A stretch of 64,000 nt of DNA, from assembly GCF_016899955.1 (NCBI RefSeq), contig NZ_JACJJL010000014.1:1-64000 (forward strand), read 5' to 3'. Source of the DNA: Marseilla massiliensis (lineage in GTDB: Bacteria; Bacteroidota; Bacteroidia; Bacteroidales; Bacteroidaceae). A model generated the notes under the pieces. That model was not told where the DNA came from. It saw only the letters and a list, made by a program, of their open reading frames with translations, and did not search any database. Of the stretch, positions 9,382-18,580 are shown in pieces (position 1 is the first letter of the stretch; every line of letters begins with the position of its first letter). A program made the position numbers and the translations under genes.

Positions 9382-11532
9382 ATGGAAACCAACACAGACA
9401 TTTTCAGCGACATCATTGCACGCAACCTCGGCATAGACAGGCGCCACGTGGAAAACGTGCTTGGCCTTATTGCCGAAGGATGCACCATACCTTTCATAAG
9501 CAGATACCGCAAAGAGCGCACTGGCGGCATGGACGAAGTGCAGATAGCTGCCATTGCCGACATGGCCGGAAAACTGACGGAAATGGCCAAAAGGAAGGAA
9601 ACAATAACCAAAACCATAAGCGAACAAGGCAAGATGACCGCCGAACTGGACAAACGGATAAGCGAATGCTGGAACGCGGCCGAACTGGAAGATATTTACT
9701 TGCCATACAAGCCTAAGCGCCGCACCAAGGCACAGGTGGCCCGGGAGCGCGGCCTTGAACCACTGGCGGCAATAATATCGCTGCAGCGCGAGAGCGACAT
9801 CGAGGCCGCGGCACGGCGCTTTGTGCGCGGAGAAGTGAAAGATACGGCCGACGCGCTGAAAGGAGCACAAGACATAATTGCCGAGGGCGTCAGCGAAGAC
9901 GAACGCACCCGAAGCCTTGTCAGGAATGCGTTCAGGCGCGAAGCGGTGATAACATCCAAGGCAGTAAAGGCCAAAGCCGACTCCGACGAGGCTGCAAAAT
10001 ACTCCGACTACTTCGACTTCAGCGAGCCACTGCGGCGTTGCCCGGCCCACAGGTTGCTGGCAATGCGCCGAGGCGAGGCGGAAGGCATACTGCGCATAAG
10101 CATATCTGCCGACGACGAAGAGAGCAAACAGAGGATAAGGAAGATGTTTGTAAAAGGCACATCACGCTGCTCTAAACTCGTGGCAGATGCAGTAGACGAC
10201 GCCCTGAAACGCCTGGTGAAGCCGGCCATCGAGACGGAATTCGCCGCAATCTCAAAGGAACAAGCCGACGATGAGGCCATAAGGGTGTTTGCAATGAACC
10301 TGCGCCAACTGCTGCTTGCCGCCCCCTTAGGGCCAAAGCTGGTCATGGGAATTGACCCCGGCTTCAGAACCGGGTGCAAGGTGGTGTGCCTTGACGCCCA
10401 GGGTAACCTGCTGCACCACGAGGCTATATTCCCCCACCCGCCCGCCAACCGCCGCAGTGAAGCCGAGACACGGGTGAGAGACATGGTGAGACAATACCGG
10501 CCGGAAGCCATTGCCATAGGCAACGGAACCGCCGGACGCGAAACGGAAGCCTTCATCAGGTCGGCCGGACTGTCGGAAAGCATCAGGATATACACCGTTA
10601 GCGAAGACGGAGCCTCGGTATATTCGGCATCCAAGGTGGCGCGCGATGAGTTTCCAGACAAGGATGTCACCGTGCGTGGGGCCGTGTCTATAGGCCGCAG
10701 GCTCATGGATCCGCTCGCCGAGCTTGTGAAAATAGACCCGAAGAGCATCGGCGTCGGCCAATACCAGCACGACGTAGACCAGACGAAGCTAAAGAAAAGC
10801 CTCGACCAGACGGTTGAAAGCTGCGTAAACTCCGTTGGTGTCAACCTCAACACCGCCAGCCAGCACCTGCTTACCTACGTGAGCGGACTCGGCCCGACAC
10901 TGGCACACAACATTGTAGACTACCGAAAGGCCCACGGCCCGTTTAAATCGCGAGCCGAACTGATGAAGGTGTCACGGCTCGGGCCTGCCGCTTTTGAACA
11001 ATGTGCAGGCTTCCTGCGCATACCGGAAGCCCCAAACCCGCTTGACAACACAGCAGTACACCCCGAGAGCTATCGGATTGTGGAAAAAATGGCCGCCGAC
11101 GCCGGGTGTACCGTGGCTGAACTCATTGCGTCGCCAGAAAGGCGGAAGAACATCGACATCAAGCATTACGTGACGCAAAGTGTGGGCATGCCTACACTGA
11201 CCGACATCATGAACGAACTTGACAAACCGGGACGCGACCCGCGCGGACAAGCCGAGGAATTTGAATTTGACCCCAATGTGACGTCAATTGACAACCTAGC
11301 TGAAGGAATGGAACTGCCGGGAATAGTGACAAACATCACCAACTTTGGGGCTTTTGTCGACATAGGTGTCCACCACGACGGTCTGGTTCACATTTCGCAA
11401 ATGGCCGACCGCTATGTCTCTGACCCTACAGAAGTGGTGAAGCTGCACGAACATGTCAGGGTAAGGGTAATTGAAGTGGACCGGAAGAGAGAACGGATAT
11501 CACTGTCTATGAAGGGAATAAGGCAGAAATGA
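9382..11532 (+). CDS. tex: Tex family S1 RNA-binding transcription accessory protein
   Basis: Cytoplasmic nucleic-acid-binding protein related to eukaryotic Spt6. The order of parts is as in the family: N-terminal helical region with IPFISRYRKERTGGMDE, a YqgF/RNase H-like fold domain (MGIDPGFRTGCKVV), helix-hairpin-helix repeats (YVSGLGPTLAHNIVDYR) and a C-terminal S1 domain (GIVTNITNFGAFVDIG). I chose the ATG at 9382 (716 residues, METNTDIFSDIIARNLGI). Starting at 9262 would add 40 unrelated residues. It lies 130 nt after the preceding gene on the same strand. A stand-alone hairpin lies about 270 nt downstream. Confidence 0.94.
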   Translation: METNTDIFSDIIARNLGIDRRHVENVLGLIAEGCTIPFISRYRKERTGGMDEVQIAAIADMAGKLTEMAKRKETITKTISEQGKMTAELDKRISECWNAAELEDIYLPYKPKRRTKAQVARERGLEPLAAIISLQRESDIEAAARRFVRGEVKDTADALKGAQDIIAEGVSEDERTRSLVRNAFRREAVITSKAVKAKADSDEAAKYSDYFDFSEPLRRCPAHRLLAMRRGEAEGILRISISADDEESKQRIRKMFVKGTSRCSKLVADAVDDALKRLVKPAIETEFAAISKEQADDEAIRVFAMNLRQLLLAAPLGPKLVMGIDPGFRTGCKVVCLDAQGNLLHHEAIFPHPPANRRSEAETRVRDMVRQYRPEAIAIGNGTAGRETEAFIRSAGLSESIRIYTVSEDGASVYSASKVARDEFPDKDVTVRGAVSIGRRLMDPLAELVKIDPKSIGVGQYQHDVDQTKLKKSLDQTVESCVNSVGVNLNTASQHLLTYVSGLGPTLAHNIVDYRKAHGPFKSRAELMKVSRLGPAAFEQCAGFLRIPEAPNPLDNTAVHPESYRIVEKMAADAGCTVAELIASPERRKNIDIKHYVTQSVGMPTLTDIMNELDKPGRDPRGQAEEFEFDPNVTSIDNLAEGMELPGIVTNITNFGAFVDIGVHHDGLVHISQMADRYVSDPTEVVKLHEHVRVRVIEVDRKRERISLSMKGIRQK

Positions 11533-11802
11533 CTTGCAGGCAACGACAAGCCACAGACCCATTTCCGGCATAACCGACAATACGCAACAACAGGCCGACA
11601 AGACATCCTTTGCAGGCTTTGACGCTCTCATGCCGTTCACGGTCAGACAGTTCTGCCCTGCAGGCATACGAACAGCGCCCGTTGTCCAAGGCCGAAAGAT
11701 ATGCTTTTGGCAATACTTTACGTCAGAATGCACAACTGCCGCAAGCAGATTTATTGCCATGAGACGTCATGTAGCATTCTGTAACATCCAAGAATGAAAA
11801 AC

Positions 11803-11865
11803 AAAAGGCATGAAACGACTCCCACTGTCACGTACTTTGGCATTGGAAGTAGTTTCATGCCTTTT
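11803..11865. terminator. Hairpin between tex and the pantothenate kinase gene
   Basis: A perfect 14-bp inverted repeat (AAAAGGCATGAAAC, 11803-11816, with 11852-11865) encloses a 35-nt loop. Its arms end in A4/T4, so it could act as a terminator in either direction for these convergent genes. It is 270 nt from tex, farther than usual. Confidence 0.45.
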
Positions 11866-11996
11866 GCAAAATGACAGCTTCGGCATTGGCAGCCGCACAA
11901 TGTAACATGTCAACGGCAATGACAAAATCAAGACCTAAAGCCATGACAATTGCTTACAAAAGGCATCGATATATTTCACTACCACTGCCATTGCTG

Positions 11997-12085
11997 CCCC
12001 AAACACCCCAAAACGGAAAGCCAAACAGCACAAACGACAATCCCAAACGGCCTATTTTGCAGCACGAAACGGCAACAATGGCAAC
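11997..12085. repeat. 22-nt-period palindromic repeat array, copy 2
   Basis: AAAC units start at 12001, 12023, 12045 and 12067, an exact 22-nt spacing. The last two units are the best (AAACGGCCTATTTTGCA, AAACGGC). The rest of the gap 11866-12257 shows no gene. Confidence 0.65.
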
Positions 12086-12257
12086 CAACTGAACATCAAT
12101 TTGTTACGCAGAATCTGCACTGCTGCAATAAAAAATTACACGTAAATAGTTTCCATACATACGCCCCTTGCGGCACTGCCATAATCCGTCACGGCCACAC
12201 ACCATTGCATTGAGCCGCCGAAAGGCACTTTAGCAGAGGCATGCCAGCACACAGACG

Positions 12258-13100
12258 CTACAACTTCTCTACATGGAAACGCTGGTCGAAATGGCACAAT
12301 GCAGCACCGATGGCCGTACAGAATTCAGAATACTCGGGTATGATGAACTTCACTCCGTATAATTTCTCAATCGGAGGAAACACAACCCTGCACTGTGGCA
12401 ACAGCGTAAGATTGCCTATCATCACATATTCACGAATGTTGCTGCCTATCGAAGCCAATACTGCCGACTGACCCACAGACTGCAAAACGGTCCATATCAG
12501 GCCGATGGCAATGTCCTCACGCGAAGCATCGCTGCGGGCATTGCCGAAAAGAGAGGCCACGGCCGACATGGGAAGTCCGGGCAACGGCCTGGCACTAATG
12601 TCGCCGATGCGCAAATTAATGCTGGATATGTTGCCCCTCACAGCCATCTCGGAAACCGTACGTATGTCGTCTGTCTTAAGCAAAAGGCGCGAAAGCCCCT
12701 GCAATGTGCCCCCGCCAATGCCAATGCCGCCGATGTGCTCTATTTTGTCACCGTCGCATCTGACAAGCGATGTGCCTGTACCCATGCTCACAACTATGAT
12801 TCGGTCTTTGCCCGACTCATGGCAAGCACCGAGTCCGTCGGCCACAAACTCACCGGCCTTGGCTGTCGGCAACCCATAAACAGGCTTGCTGATGTAAGCC
12901 GCCCCCACGCCTGTTAGCATCACATGGTCTACGTCTGACATCTGAATCTTGTTATCATAAAGATATTTGCCGAACGCTCCGTAAAGCGACGAAACCGGGT
13001 CGGTGGCCTTGATTCTCATCGGTGAAACCACTCGCCCATTACAAATGCCAACTATCTTTGTTGTGCTTATGCCGACATCTATGCCAATTACCATTCCCAT
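12258..13100 (-). CDS. coaW: Type II pantothenate kinase
   Basis: Phosphorylates pantothenate, the first step of coenzyme A synthesis. It has the ASKHA ATPase fold: phosphate-1 loop GIDVGISTTK at residues 5-14 and a second glycine-rich loop VSMGTGTSLV near 105. Then comes IGGIGIGGGTLQGLSRLL, which is characteristic of the type II (eukaryote/Staphylococcus-like) enzyme. The 280-residue length fits. The protein may begin at Met3. It is downstream of the rplT operon on the same strand but separated from it by a clear terminator. Confidence 0.88.
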   Translation of the reverse strand: MGMVIGIDVGISTTKIVGICNGRVVSPMRIKATDPVSSLYGAFGKYLYDNKIQMSDVDHVMLTGVGAAYISKPVYGLPTAKAGEFVADGLGACHESGKDRIIVVSMGTGTSLVRCDGDKIEHIGGIGIGGGTLQGLSRLLLKTDDIRTVSEMAVRGNISSINLRIGDISARPLPGLPMSAVASLFGNARSDASREDIAIGLIWTVLQSVGQSAVLASIGSNIREYVMIGNLTLLPQCRVVFPPIEKLYGVKFIIPEYSEFCTAIGAALCHFDQRFHVEKL

Positions 13101-13216
13101 TGAAAAATAATGTCTGTTGGTTTAACGATATACTAAAACCTCATTTCAAACCTCTCACACCACATGCCATACTTCAGCACAAAGCCGACATGGCACAAGA
13201 TGGCGGCAGAAAGAGG

Positions 13217-13258
13217 AAAAACAAAAGCCGCAGTCTCCGTCGTAGAGGAGACTGCGGC
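13217..13258 (-). terminator. Rho-independent terminator of the infC-rpmI-rplT operon
   Basis: A perfect 12-bp GC-rich stem (GCCGCAGTCTCC, 13227-13238, with 13247-13258) has an 8-nt loop. On the minus strand it is followed by TTTTGTTTTT, about 40 nt after the rplT stop. This is a textbook intrinsic terminator. Confidence 0.88.
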
Positions 13259-13300
13259 CCAATATTCATCGCGTGAATGAGTTTACTTGTACAATGCTGA

Positions 13301-13645
13301 TTACTTAACCTTCTGCACAATAGCCTTGAATGCCTCAGGATTATTGACTGCGAGGTCAGCAAGCACCTTACGGTTGATTTCGATACCGGCCTTGTTGAGC
13401 GCACCCATCAGCACAGAATAGCTCATTCCCTCCAGACGGGCAGCAGCGTTGATACGCTGAATCCACAATGAACGGAAATTGCGCTTCTTGGCGCGACGGT
13501 CACGATATGCGTATGTAAGACCCTTCTCCCAGGTGTTCTTTGCTACAGTCCAGACATTCTTGCGTGCTCCAAAATAGCCGCGTGTAAGCTTTAAAATTCT
13601 CTTTCTCCTTGCTCTCGAAGCAACGTGATTTACTGATCTTGGCAT
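13301..13645 (-). CDS. rplT: 50S ribosomal protein L20
   Basis: Primary 23S rRNA-binding protein needed for early assembly of the large subunit. The 114-residue basic sequence starts [16 protein letters not shown] and contains the conserved GYFGARKN and [19 protein letters not shown] motifs. It is the last gene of infC-rpmI-rplT and begins 33 nt after rpmI. A strong terminator follows. Confidence 0.98.
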   Translation of the reverse strand: MPRSVNHVASRARRKRILKLTRGYFGARKNVWTVAKNTWEKGLTYAYRDRRAKKRNFRSLWIQRINAAARLEGMSYSVLMGALNKAGIEINRKVLADLAVNNPEAFKAIVQKVK

Positions 13646-13678
13646 AATTTTCTACTTTAAACGTTCGACAATTAGGAT

Positions 13679-13876
13679 TTAACGGAGGCACAGCAGATCA
13701 CGAACCTGCTTCATGTTATCAGTGTCCACAAGTGTCTGGTGAACCAAATTACGCTTTTGCTTCTTGGTCTTCTTAGTCAGAATGTGGCTGTGGTAAGCAT
13801 GATGTCTCTTAATCTTACCCGACCCGGTGAAACGAAATCTCTTCTTAGCACCGGAATTTGTCTTTACTTTTGGCAT
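13679..13876 (-). CDS. rpmI: 50S ribosomal protein L35
   Basis: Small basic protein of the large ribosomal subunit, 65 residues. It starts [14 protein letters not shown] and carries the usual [15 protein letters not shown] stretch. It lies 92 nt after infC and 33 nt before rplT in the conserved order infC-rpmI-rplT. Confidence 0.98.
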   Translation of the reverse strand: MPKVKTNSGAKKRFRFTGSGKIKRHHAYHSHILTKKTKKQKRNLVHQTLVDTDNMKQVRDLLCLR

Positions 13877-13968
13877 TTTTTTAATGTTTAATTATGATTG
13901 TTATTTATTACAGTGGCAACGCATATACCGGGCGTTACGCACTTCTTCTTTCATCCTTGTCACGAATG

Positions 13969-14661
13969 TCACTCGCCACCCTGCAGCTTTTTAAGGGCAT
14001 CGGGGCTTATCTTCGCGTTGGCAAGCAACCCGCCATTGGCCGGTGTCTCGTCAGCCTCTGCAGTTGTTTCGGCTGCCGTTTCTTTGCCGGCGGCCGCTTT
14101 CTTCTCCCTATCCATGGCCTGTTGGCTCTTCTTAGCAGAACCGGTCTTCTTCGGGGCGATGTATATGAACATCTTCTTTCCTTCAAGCGATGGCATGTGC
14201 TCTACCTTGCCGACCTCTTCCAGGTCATTGGCAAACCTGAGCAACAGCACTTCTCCCTGTTCCTTAAACAGGATTGAACGCCCCCTGAAGAACACGTATG
14301 CACGCACCTTGTTGCCATCTTCGAGGAATTCCTTGGCATGCTTGAGCTTGAATTGATAGTCATGCTCATCGGTCTGAGGCCCGAAACGAATCTCCTTAAC
14401 CTCCACCTTAGCCTGCTTCGCCTTCAGTTCCTTGGCACGCTTCTTCTGCTGGTAGAGGAACTTAGAATAGTCGATGAGGCGACAAACGGGCGGATTGGCA
14501 TTGGGAGATATCTCAACGAGATCCACTCCTTGTTCGCGAGCCATATCCATGGCCTGGCGGGTTGGCATTACTGTCGAGCCGCCATCGCTGACGATACGGA
14601 CCTCACGCACTCGTATCTGTTCATTTACACGATACTGATTTTTTATATTGTCATTCTTCAT
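13969..14661 (-). CDS. infC: Translation initiation factor IF-3 with C-terminal extension
   Basis: Binds the 30S subunit, proofreads initiator tRNA and start codon, and prevents premature 50S joining. The N-terminal domain has [14 protein letters not shown] and [18 protein letters not shown]. The C-terminal domain has [20 protein letters not shown]. At 230 residues it is about 50 longer than usual IF-3. The extra tail, from about residue 180, is rich in Ala, Lys and Glu and ends [20 protein letters not shown]. The start is ATG, not the rare AUU used for autoregulation in enterobacteria. It has its own promoter and is followed by rpmI. Confidence 0.96.
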   Translation of the reverse strand: MKNDNIKNQYRVNEQIRVREVRIVSDGGSTVMPTRQAMDMAREQGVDLVEISPNANPPVCRLIDYSKFLYQQKKRAKELKAKQAKVEVKEIRFGPQTDEHDYQFKLKHAKEFLEDGNKVRAYVFFRGRSILFKEQGEVLLLRFANDLEEVGKVEHMPSLEGKKMFIYIAPKKTGSAKKSQQAMDREKKAAAGKETAAETTAEADETPANGGLLANAKISPDALKKLQGGE

Positions 14662-14686
14662 TCAACTATTTTATGGAAATCGGGTG

Positions 14687-14717
14687 CAAAGTTACGATTT
14701 TTAATACAAACGGCAAA
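14687..14717 (-). promoter_or_regulatory. infC-rpmI-rplT promoter
   Basis: On the minus strand TTTG (14717-14714) is followed by 19 nt and TAACTTTG (14694-14687), a full match to the Bacteroidota consensus. The leader is about 20 nt. It shows that the ribosomal genes can be transcribed independently of thrS and the thioredoxin gene. Confidence 0.7.
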
Positions 14718-14825
14718 ACATTTCTGCCCTTTTATTTTCACTTTTCAACTGGAAACCAAGCAATTTGCATTATTAACGCCCAAATCCGGCTTTATGAGCC
14801 GAGCAATATTGTCAACAAAAGCCAG

Positions 14826-15341
14826 TCACTGCGCCGTTTTTCCCAAAAGGCGCTCGTCGAAGCCCTTTTTCAGCTCCTCTTTCGGCATAAGGCCCATTGA
14901 AACAAAAGGCTCACCATTTGCCGGAATCCACAGAAGCATTGGGATGCTCTGCACGTGAAAGGCTGCTGCCAGCTCGGGCTCCTTGTCTACATCGACCTTG
15001 TACACCTTCACCTTTCCGGCATATTCAGCGGCCAGTTCCTCCAACAGAGGCGACAGCTGCTTGCAAGGGCCGCACCAAGTGGCATAAAAGTCGATGACGG
15101 CGGGGGTGTCGCCTTCATACTTCCACTTGTCTGGGTGGCTCTTGAAATCGTACACCTTACTGATAAAGTCTGCCGTGTTCAGATATGTCACAGCACCCTC
15201 TGCCTTAACATCGGATGCCACCTGCACTGTATCGGCTGCCTTGGCGGGAAGTTTTCCCTTGTTGCCTTGCCCGCCACAGCCCGGTATGGCCACAACAGCC
15301 AGCATGCAGGCAATGAATGTTTTTAATTTTGTCATAATCAT
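14826..15341 (-). CDS. Thioredoxin-domain lipoprotein
   Basis: Envelope thiol-disulfide protein. Residues 1-21 form a signal peptide ending in IPGC, a plausible lipobox, so the protein is probably lipidated at C22. After a linker, the thioredoxin domain carries DFYATWCGPCKQLSPLLEEL with the full WCGPC active site, and the conserved cis-proline is in VQSIPMLLW. The length is 171 residues; Met3 is an alternative start. It lies between thrS and infC on the same strand, 136 and 164 nt away. That placement is an insertion into the usual thrS-infC neighbourhood. Its redox partner is unknown. Confidence 0.87.
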   Translation of the reverse strand: MIMTKLKTFIACMLAVVAIPGCGGQGNKGKLPAKAADTVQVASDVKAEGAVTYLNTADFISKVYDFKSHPDKWKYEGDTPAVIDFYATWCGPCKQLSPLLEELAAEYAGKVKVYKVDVDKEPELAAAFHVQSIPMLLWIPANGEPFVSMGLMPKEELKKGFDERLLGKTAQ

Positions 15342-15477
15342 TTATTAATGTGTTACACGTCTGGCCAAGCCGTTGCCGGCACGACGTATGAAAACGATTG
15401 CCGCCTGCCACGGGATAATGAACAATCCTGCAACAGGCGACAACCACTATCGTCTTACAAAAATGGTTTCATGCCTC

Positions 15478-17439
15478 TTACTCCGGCCTTACGTCGGTAG
15501 CCTTGAGCAGCTCGGCCACCTCGGCGTTAACCTTGCCTGCAAACTCGACAATGGTCATCACGCCACGCTCCTCAGAGCCCTGCTTGCGCACGCTTACAGT
15601 GCCGTCGGCCTGCTCCTTCTCGCCGACGATGACCATGTACGGTATGCGCTTGAGCTCGTTGTCACGCACTTTGCGGCCGATTTTCTCGTTGCGGCTGTCA
15701 ATGGTTGCACGCACACCGACGGCATCGAGCTCGCGGGCAACGCGCGCAGCGTAGTCGTTGTACTTCTCGGATATTGGCAGGATTGCCACCTGGTCGGGTG
15801 TCAGCCACAGCGGGAAGTGACCTGCGGTATGCTCGATGAGCACAGCGCAGAAGCGCTCCATCGAGCCAAACGGGGCGCGGTGAATCATCACCGGGGTCTT
15901 CTTGGTGTTGTCCTCGTCGGTATATTCGAGCTTGAAACGCTCAGGCAGGTTATAGTCTATCTGTATTGTGCCGAGCTGCCAGCGGCGGCCTATGGCGTCT
16001 TTCACCATGAAGTCGAGCTTCGGGCCGTAGAATGCTGCCTCGCCATACTCAATCTTTGCCTTGAGGCCTTTTTCCTTGCAAGCCTCGATGATGGCCTGCT
16101 CGCCTTTCTCCCATACCTCATCCGAACCTATGTATTTCTCGCGGTCGTTGGGGTCGCGAAGAGATATTTGGGCCTCGAAGTTGTCGAAATGGAAGATGGA
16201 GAACACAGTGTGTATGATGTCCATCACGCGGAGGAACTCGTTTTTCACCTGGTCTGGCCGGCAGAAGATATGGGCATCGTCCTGCGTAAACGAACGCACG
16301 CGGGTGAGGCCATGCAGCTCTCCGCTCTGCTCATAACGGTAAACGGTGCCAAACTCGGCTATGCGCAACGGCAGGTCACGGTAAGAACGCGGCTTCCACG
16401 CAAACACCTCACAGTGGTGGGGGCAGTTCATTGGCTTGAGCATATACTCTTCTCCCTCCTCAGGCGTATGTATGGGCTGGAACGAATCCTTGCCGTAGTG
16501 GGCGTAGTGGCCGCTGGTCACATAGAGGTTCTTGCTACCGATATGCGGTGTTATCACCTCCTTGTAGCCATAGCGCGACTGTATCTTGCGCAGCATATCC
16601 TGCATGCGGAGGCGCAATTCTGTGCCTTTGGGCAGCCAGATGGGCAGTCCCTTGCCCACGCGCTCAGAGAACATGAACAGCTCCATTTCCTTTCCAATCT
16701 TCCTATGGTCGCGTTTCTTGGCCTCTTCCAGCATTACCAGATATTCGTCAAGCATCTTTTTCTTCGGGAACGTGATGCCGTAAAGACGCTGCATCTGCTC
16801 TCTTGTGGCGTCGCCACGCCAGAAAGCACCGGCCACGCTGGTGAGTTTGATAGCCTTTATAAGCCCGGTGTTGAGCAAATGGGGGCCTTTGCACAGGTCG
16901 GTGAATGCACCTTGGGTATATGTAGTTATCGAACCGTCCTCAAGATCCTGCTCGATATGTTCGCACTTATAAGTCTGCCCGTCGGCGGCAAACTCCTTCA
17001 GAGCGTCGGCCTTCGACACTTCCTTGCGCACCACAGGCTCTTTCTTTGAAGCCAGTTCGCGCATTTTGTCCTCAATCTTCGGGAAGTCTCCTTCCTTGAT
17101 GGCCTCGCCGTCCTTCAACAAGACGTCATAGAAGAAGCCGTTCTCCACAGCCGGACCGAAACCAAACTGTATGCCGGGATAAAGCTCCTGCAACGCCTCG
17201 GCCAGCAGGTGGGCCGAAGTATGCCAGAAGGCGTGCTTGCCCTCATCGTCCTCCCACTTGTAAAGCTGAACGGTGGAATCGGCGTTTATCGGCCTGTTAA
17301 GTTCTACTGTCTCGCCGTTGACGCCGCAAGCCAGCACGTCGCGTGCCAATGCCGGCGAGATGCTCTCAGCAATCTGAAGTCCGGTCACGCCCTGTTCGTA
17401 CTCGCGCACGGAACCGTCCGGAAATGTGATCTTTATCAT
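15478..17439 (-). CDS. thrS: Threonyl-tRNA synthetase
   Basis: Class II aminoacyl-tRNA synthetase that charges tRNA-Thr. In order it has an N-terminal TGS domain ([20 protein letters not shown]), the editing domain with [11 protein letters not shown], the class II catalytic core with [10 protein letters not shown] (zinc and substrate ligands), and a C-terminal anticodon-binding domain ([20 protein letters not shown]). I start at 17439 (653 residues) because the protein then begins with the TGS strand. An ATG at 17466 would add nine residues and overlap the promoter region. It heads the co-oriented thrS-thioredoxin-infC-rpmI-rplT block. Confidence 0.96.
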   Translation of the reverse strand: MIKITFPDGSVREYEQGVTGLQIAESISPALARDVLACGVNGETVELNRPINADSTVQLYKWEDDEGKHAFWHTSAHLLAEALQELYPGIQFGFGPAVENGFFYDVLLKDGEAIKEGDFPKIEDKMRELASKKEPVVRKEVSKADALKEFAADGQTYKCEHIEQDLEDGSITTYTQGAFTDLCKGPHLLNTGLIKAIKLTSVAGAFWRGDATREQMQRLYGITFPKKKMLDEYLVMLEEAKKRDHRKIGKEMELFMFSERVGKGLPIWLPKGTELRLRMQDMLRKIQSRYGYKEVITPHIGSKNLYVTSGHYAHYGKDSFQPIHTPEEGEEYMLKPMNCPHHCEVFAWKPRSYRDLPLRIAEFGTVYRYEQSGELHGLTRVRSFTQDDAHIFCRPDQVKNEFLRVMDIIHTVFSIFHFDNFEAQISLRDPNDREKYIGSDEVWEKGEQAIIEACKEKGLKAKIEYGEAAFYGPKLDFMVKDAIGRRWQLGTIQIDYNLPERFKLEYTDEDNTKKTPVMIHRAPFGSMERFCAVLIEHTAGHFPLWLTPDQVAILPISEKYNDYAARVARELDAVGVRATIDSRNEKIGRKVRDNELKRIPYMVIVGEKEQADGTVSVRKQGSEERGVMTIVEFAGKVNAEVAELLKATDVRPE

Positions 17440-17470
17440 AGTCGTATTGTTTAACCTTACTTTCAATGCG

Positions 17471-17478
17471 CAAAATTA
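17471..17478 (-). promoter_or_regulatory. thrS promoter -7 box
   Basis: TAATTTTG on the minus strand matches TAnnTTTG and sits 31 nt before the thrS start chosen here. No good -33 box is visible. This box supports the start at 17439 over the one at 17466. In the gap from 17479 to 18580 I see no gene, only the repeat array at 18258-18343. Confidence 0.45.
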
Positions 17479-18257
17479 ACCATTAAATTCGGAATAAGTG
17501 CACGTTTAACAGGATTTTTTTGCCCGCCGACAGCGATTGCGGCCCGCCGGAGCCCATTTGCACATTACGCAAGGCAAGTGGCATTGACCGGGAAAACACA
17601 GCTCAGAGCCGCCGCCAATGCCACCACGACGCATTGCCATGGCCTGAAGACAGCCGAGCCACGCCTGTGCATGTACGTATTTCAACGTGTGAAGTATATG
17701 CAATATGGCTGAGAGTTTATAGCCGGAAATCAGCCTTTACATTGCCTACATGCCATCAAAATGCCCCACTGTTGCCGACGCCACGACTGCCCCCGCGCCC
17801 AGGGAATACGCCGCACATGCTCTCGGGCATTTGCCTTGGCTTTATATGCCAGGCCAAAGCCATGCCATATAGTACAGACACCTCGCAGCAACAGTTCACA
17901 CCGTTGGCCAGACGACCAAACAACCGGCCATGGCAGAGCAATCTGAGCTGTGGCAATTGCGCCAAATAAGGCATAGGCAGGCAAGCTGCCCACAGCTGAC
18001 AGAGCGTATATAACGAGCCAATGGGCATAGCCCGAACGGCATACTTACACGCTGCCGCATACCGGCACAATCGGACTTGCATACCATCCCCCTAAAGGGC
18101 CGACACTGTGACAACCAAACCCACGGGCCAGCCATGCCAATGCCCGATTGCCGGATGCCCGGATAAACGCTCCACTATTTGTATGAATATTTCATAGGAC
18201 GGCCAAAATGGTTTAAAGCACTGGGGTACAGCAGGTTAAGAAACAAAAAGAAAGAGG

Positions 18258-18343
18258 GTGCAAAACTGCCCGTTTTGATAGTTCAAACAGACCATATCAG
18301 AGTACCAAACGGCCCATACGGCCAGCCAGAACTGCCCTTGGTG
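18258..18343. repeat. 22-nt-period palindromic repeat array, copy 3
   Basis: Four units have their core (CTGCCC, CAGACC, CGGCCC, CTGCCC) at 18266, 18288, 18310 and 18332, exactly 22 nt apart. A possible fifth unit (CAAAACTATATTTG) lies at about 18350. Confidence 0.68.
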
Positions 18344-18580
18344 GTTTTCAAAACTATATTTGTAAATATTTGTTGACGCTTCGACCGTGGTTTGAAAACT
18401 ACGCAACACCACGCAGGTTTACATTCCGCAGAATTGAGATTCCAATGCTCCTTGCCTGGCAAGCACGCCGCCATGATGCAAAGAAGTGGATGGAAATGAC
18501 GCATGGAGAAGCGATTGGATGCGGCTAACGCCGGGGCATGGCATTTCTAAACGCCCTCTACAAAGCCATGCTCGAATCCG

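Noticed and set aside
11534-11797. 87-codon frame right after tex
   Set aside because: It begins at the tex stop and has no promoter. Its composition is unlike neighbouring genes, and it lacks any motif.
15373-17049. 558-codon open frame on the plus strand opposite thrS
   Set aside because: It lies entirely over well-supported thrS and is a by-product of GC-rich codon use on the coding strand. No domain is seen.
17479-18580. Search for tRNA or other RNA genes in the thrS-TPR gap
   Set aside because: No T-loop GGTTCRA-type motif with pairing acceptor arms was found here or in the other long gaps. A tRNAscan and Rfam run would be decisive.
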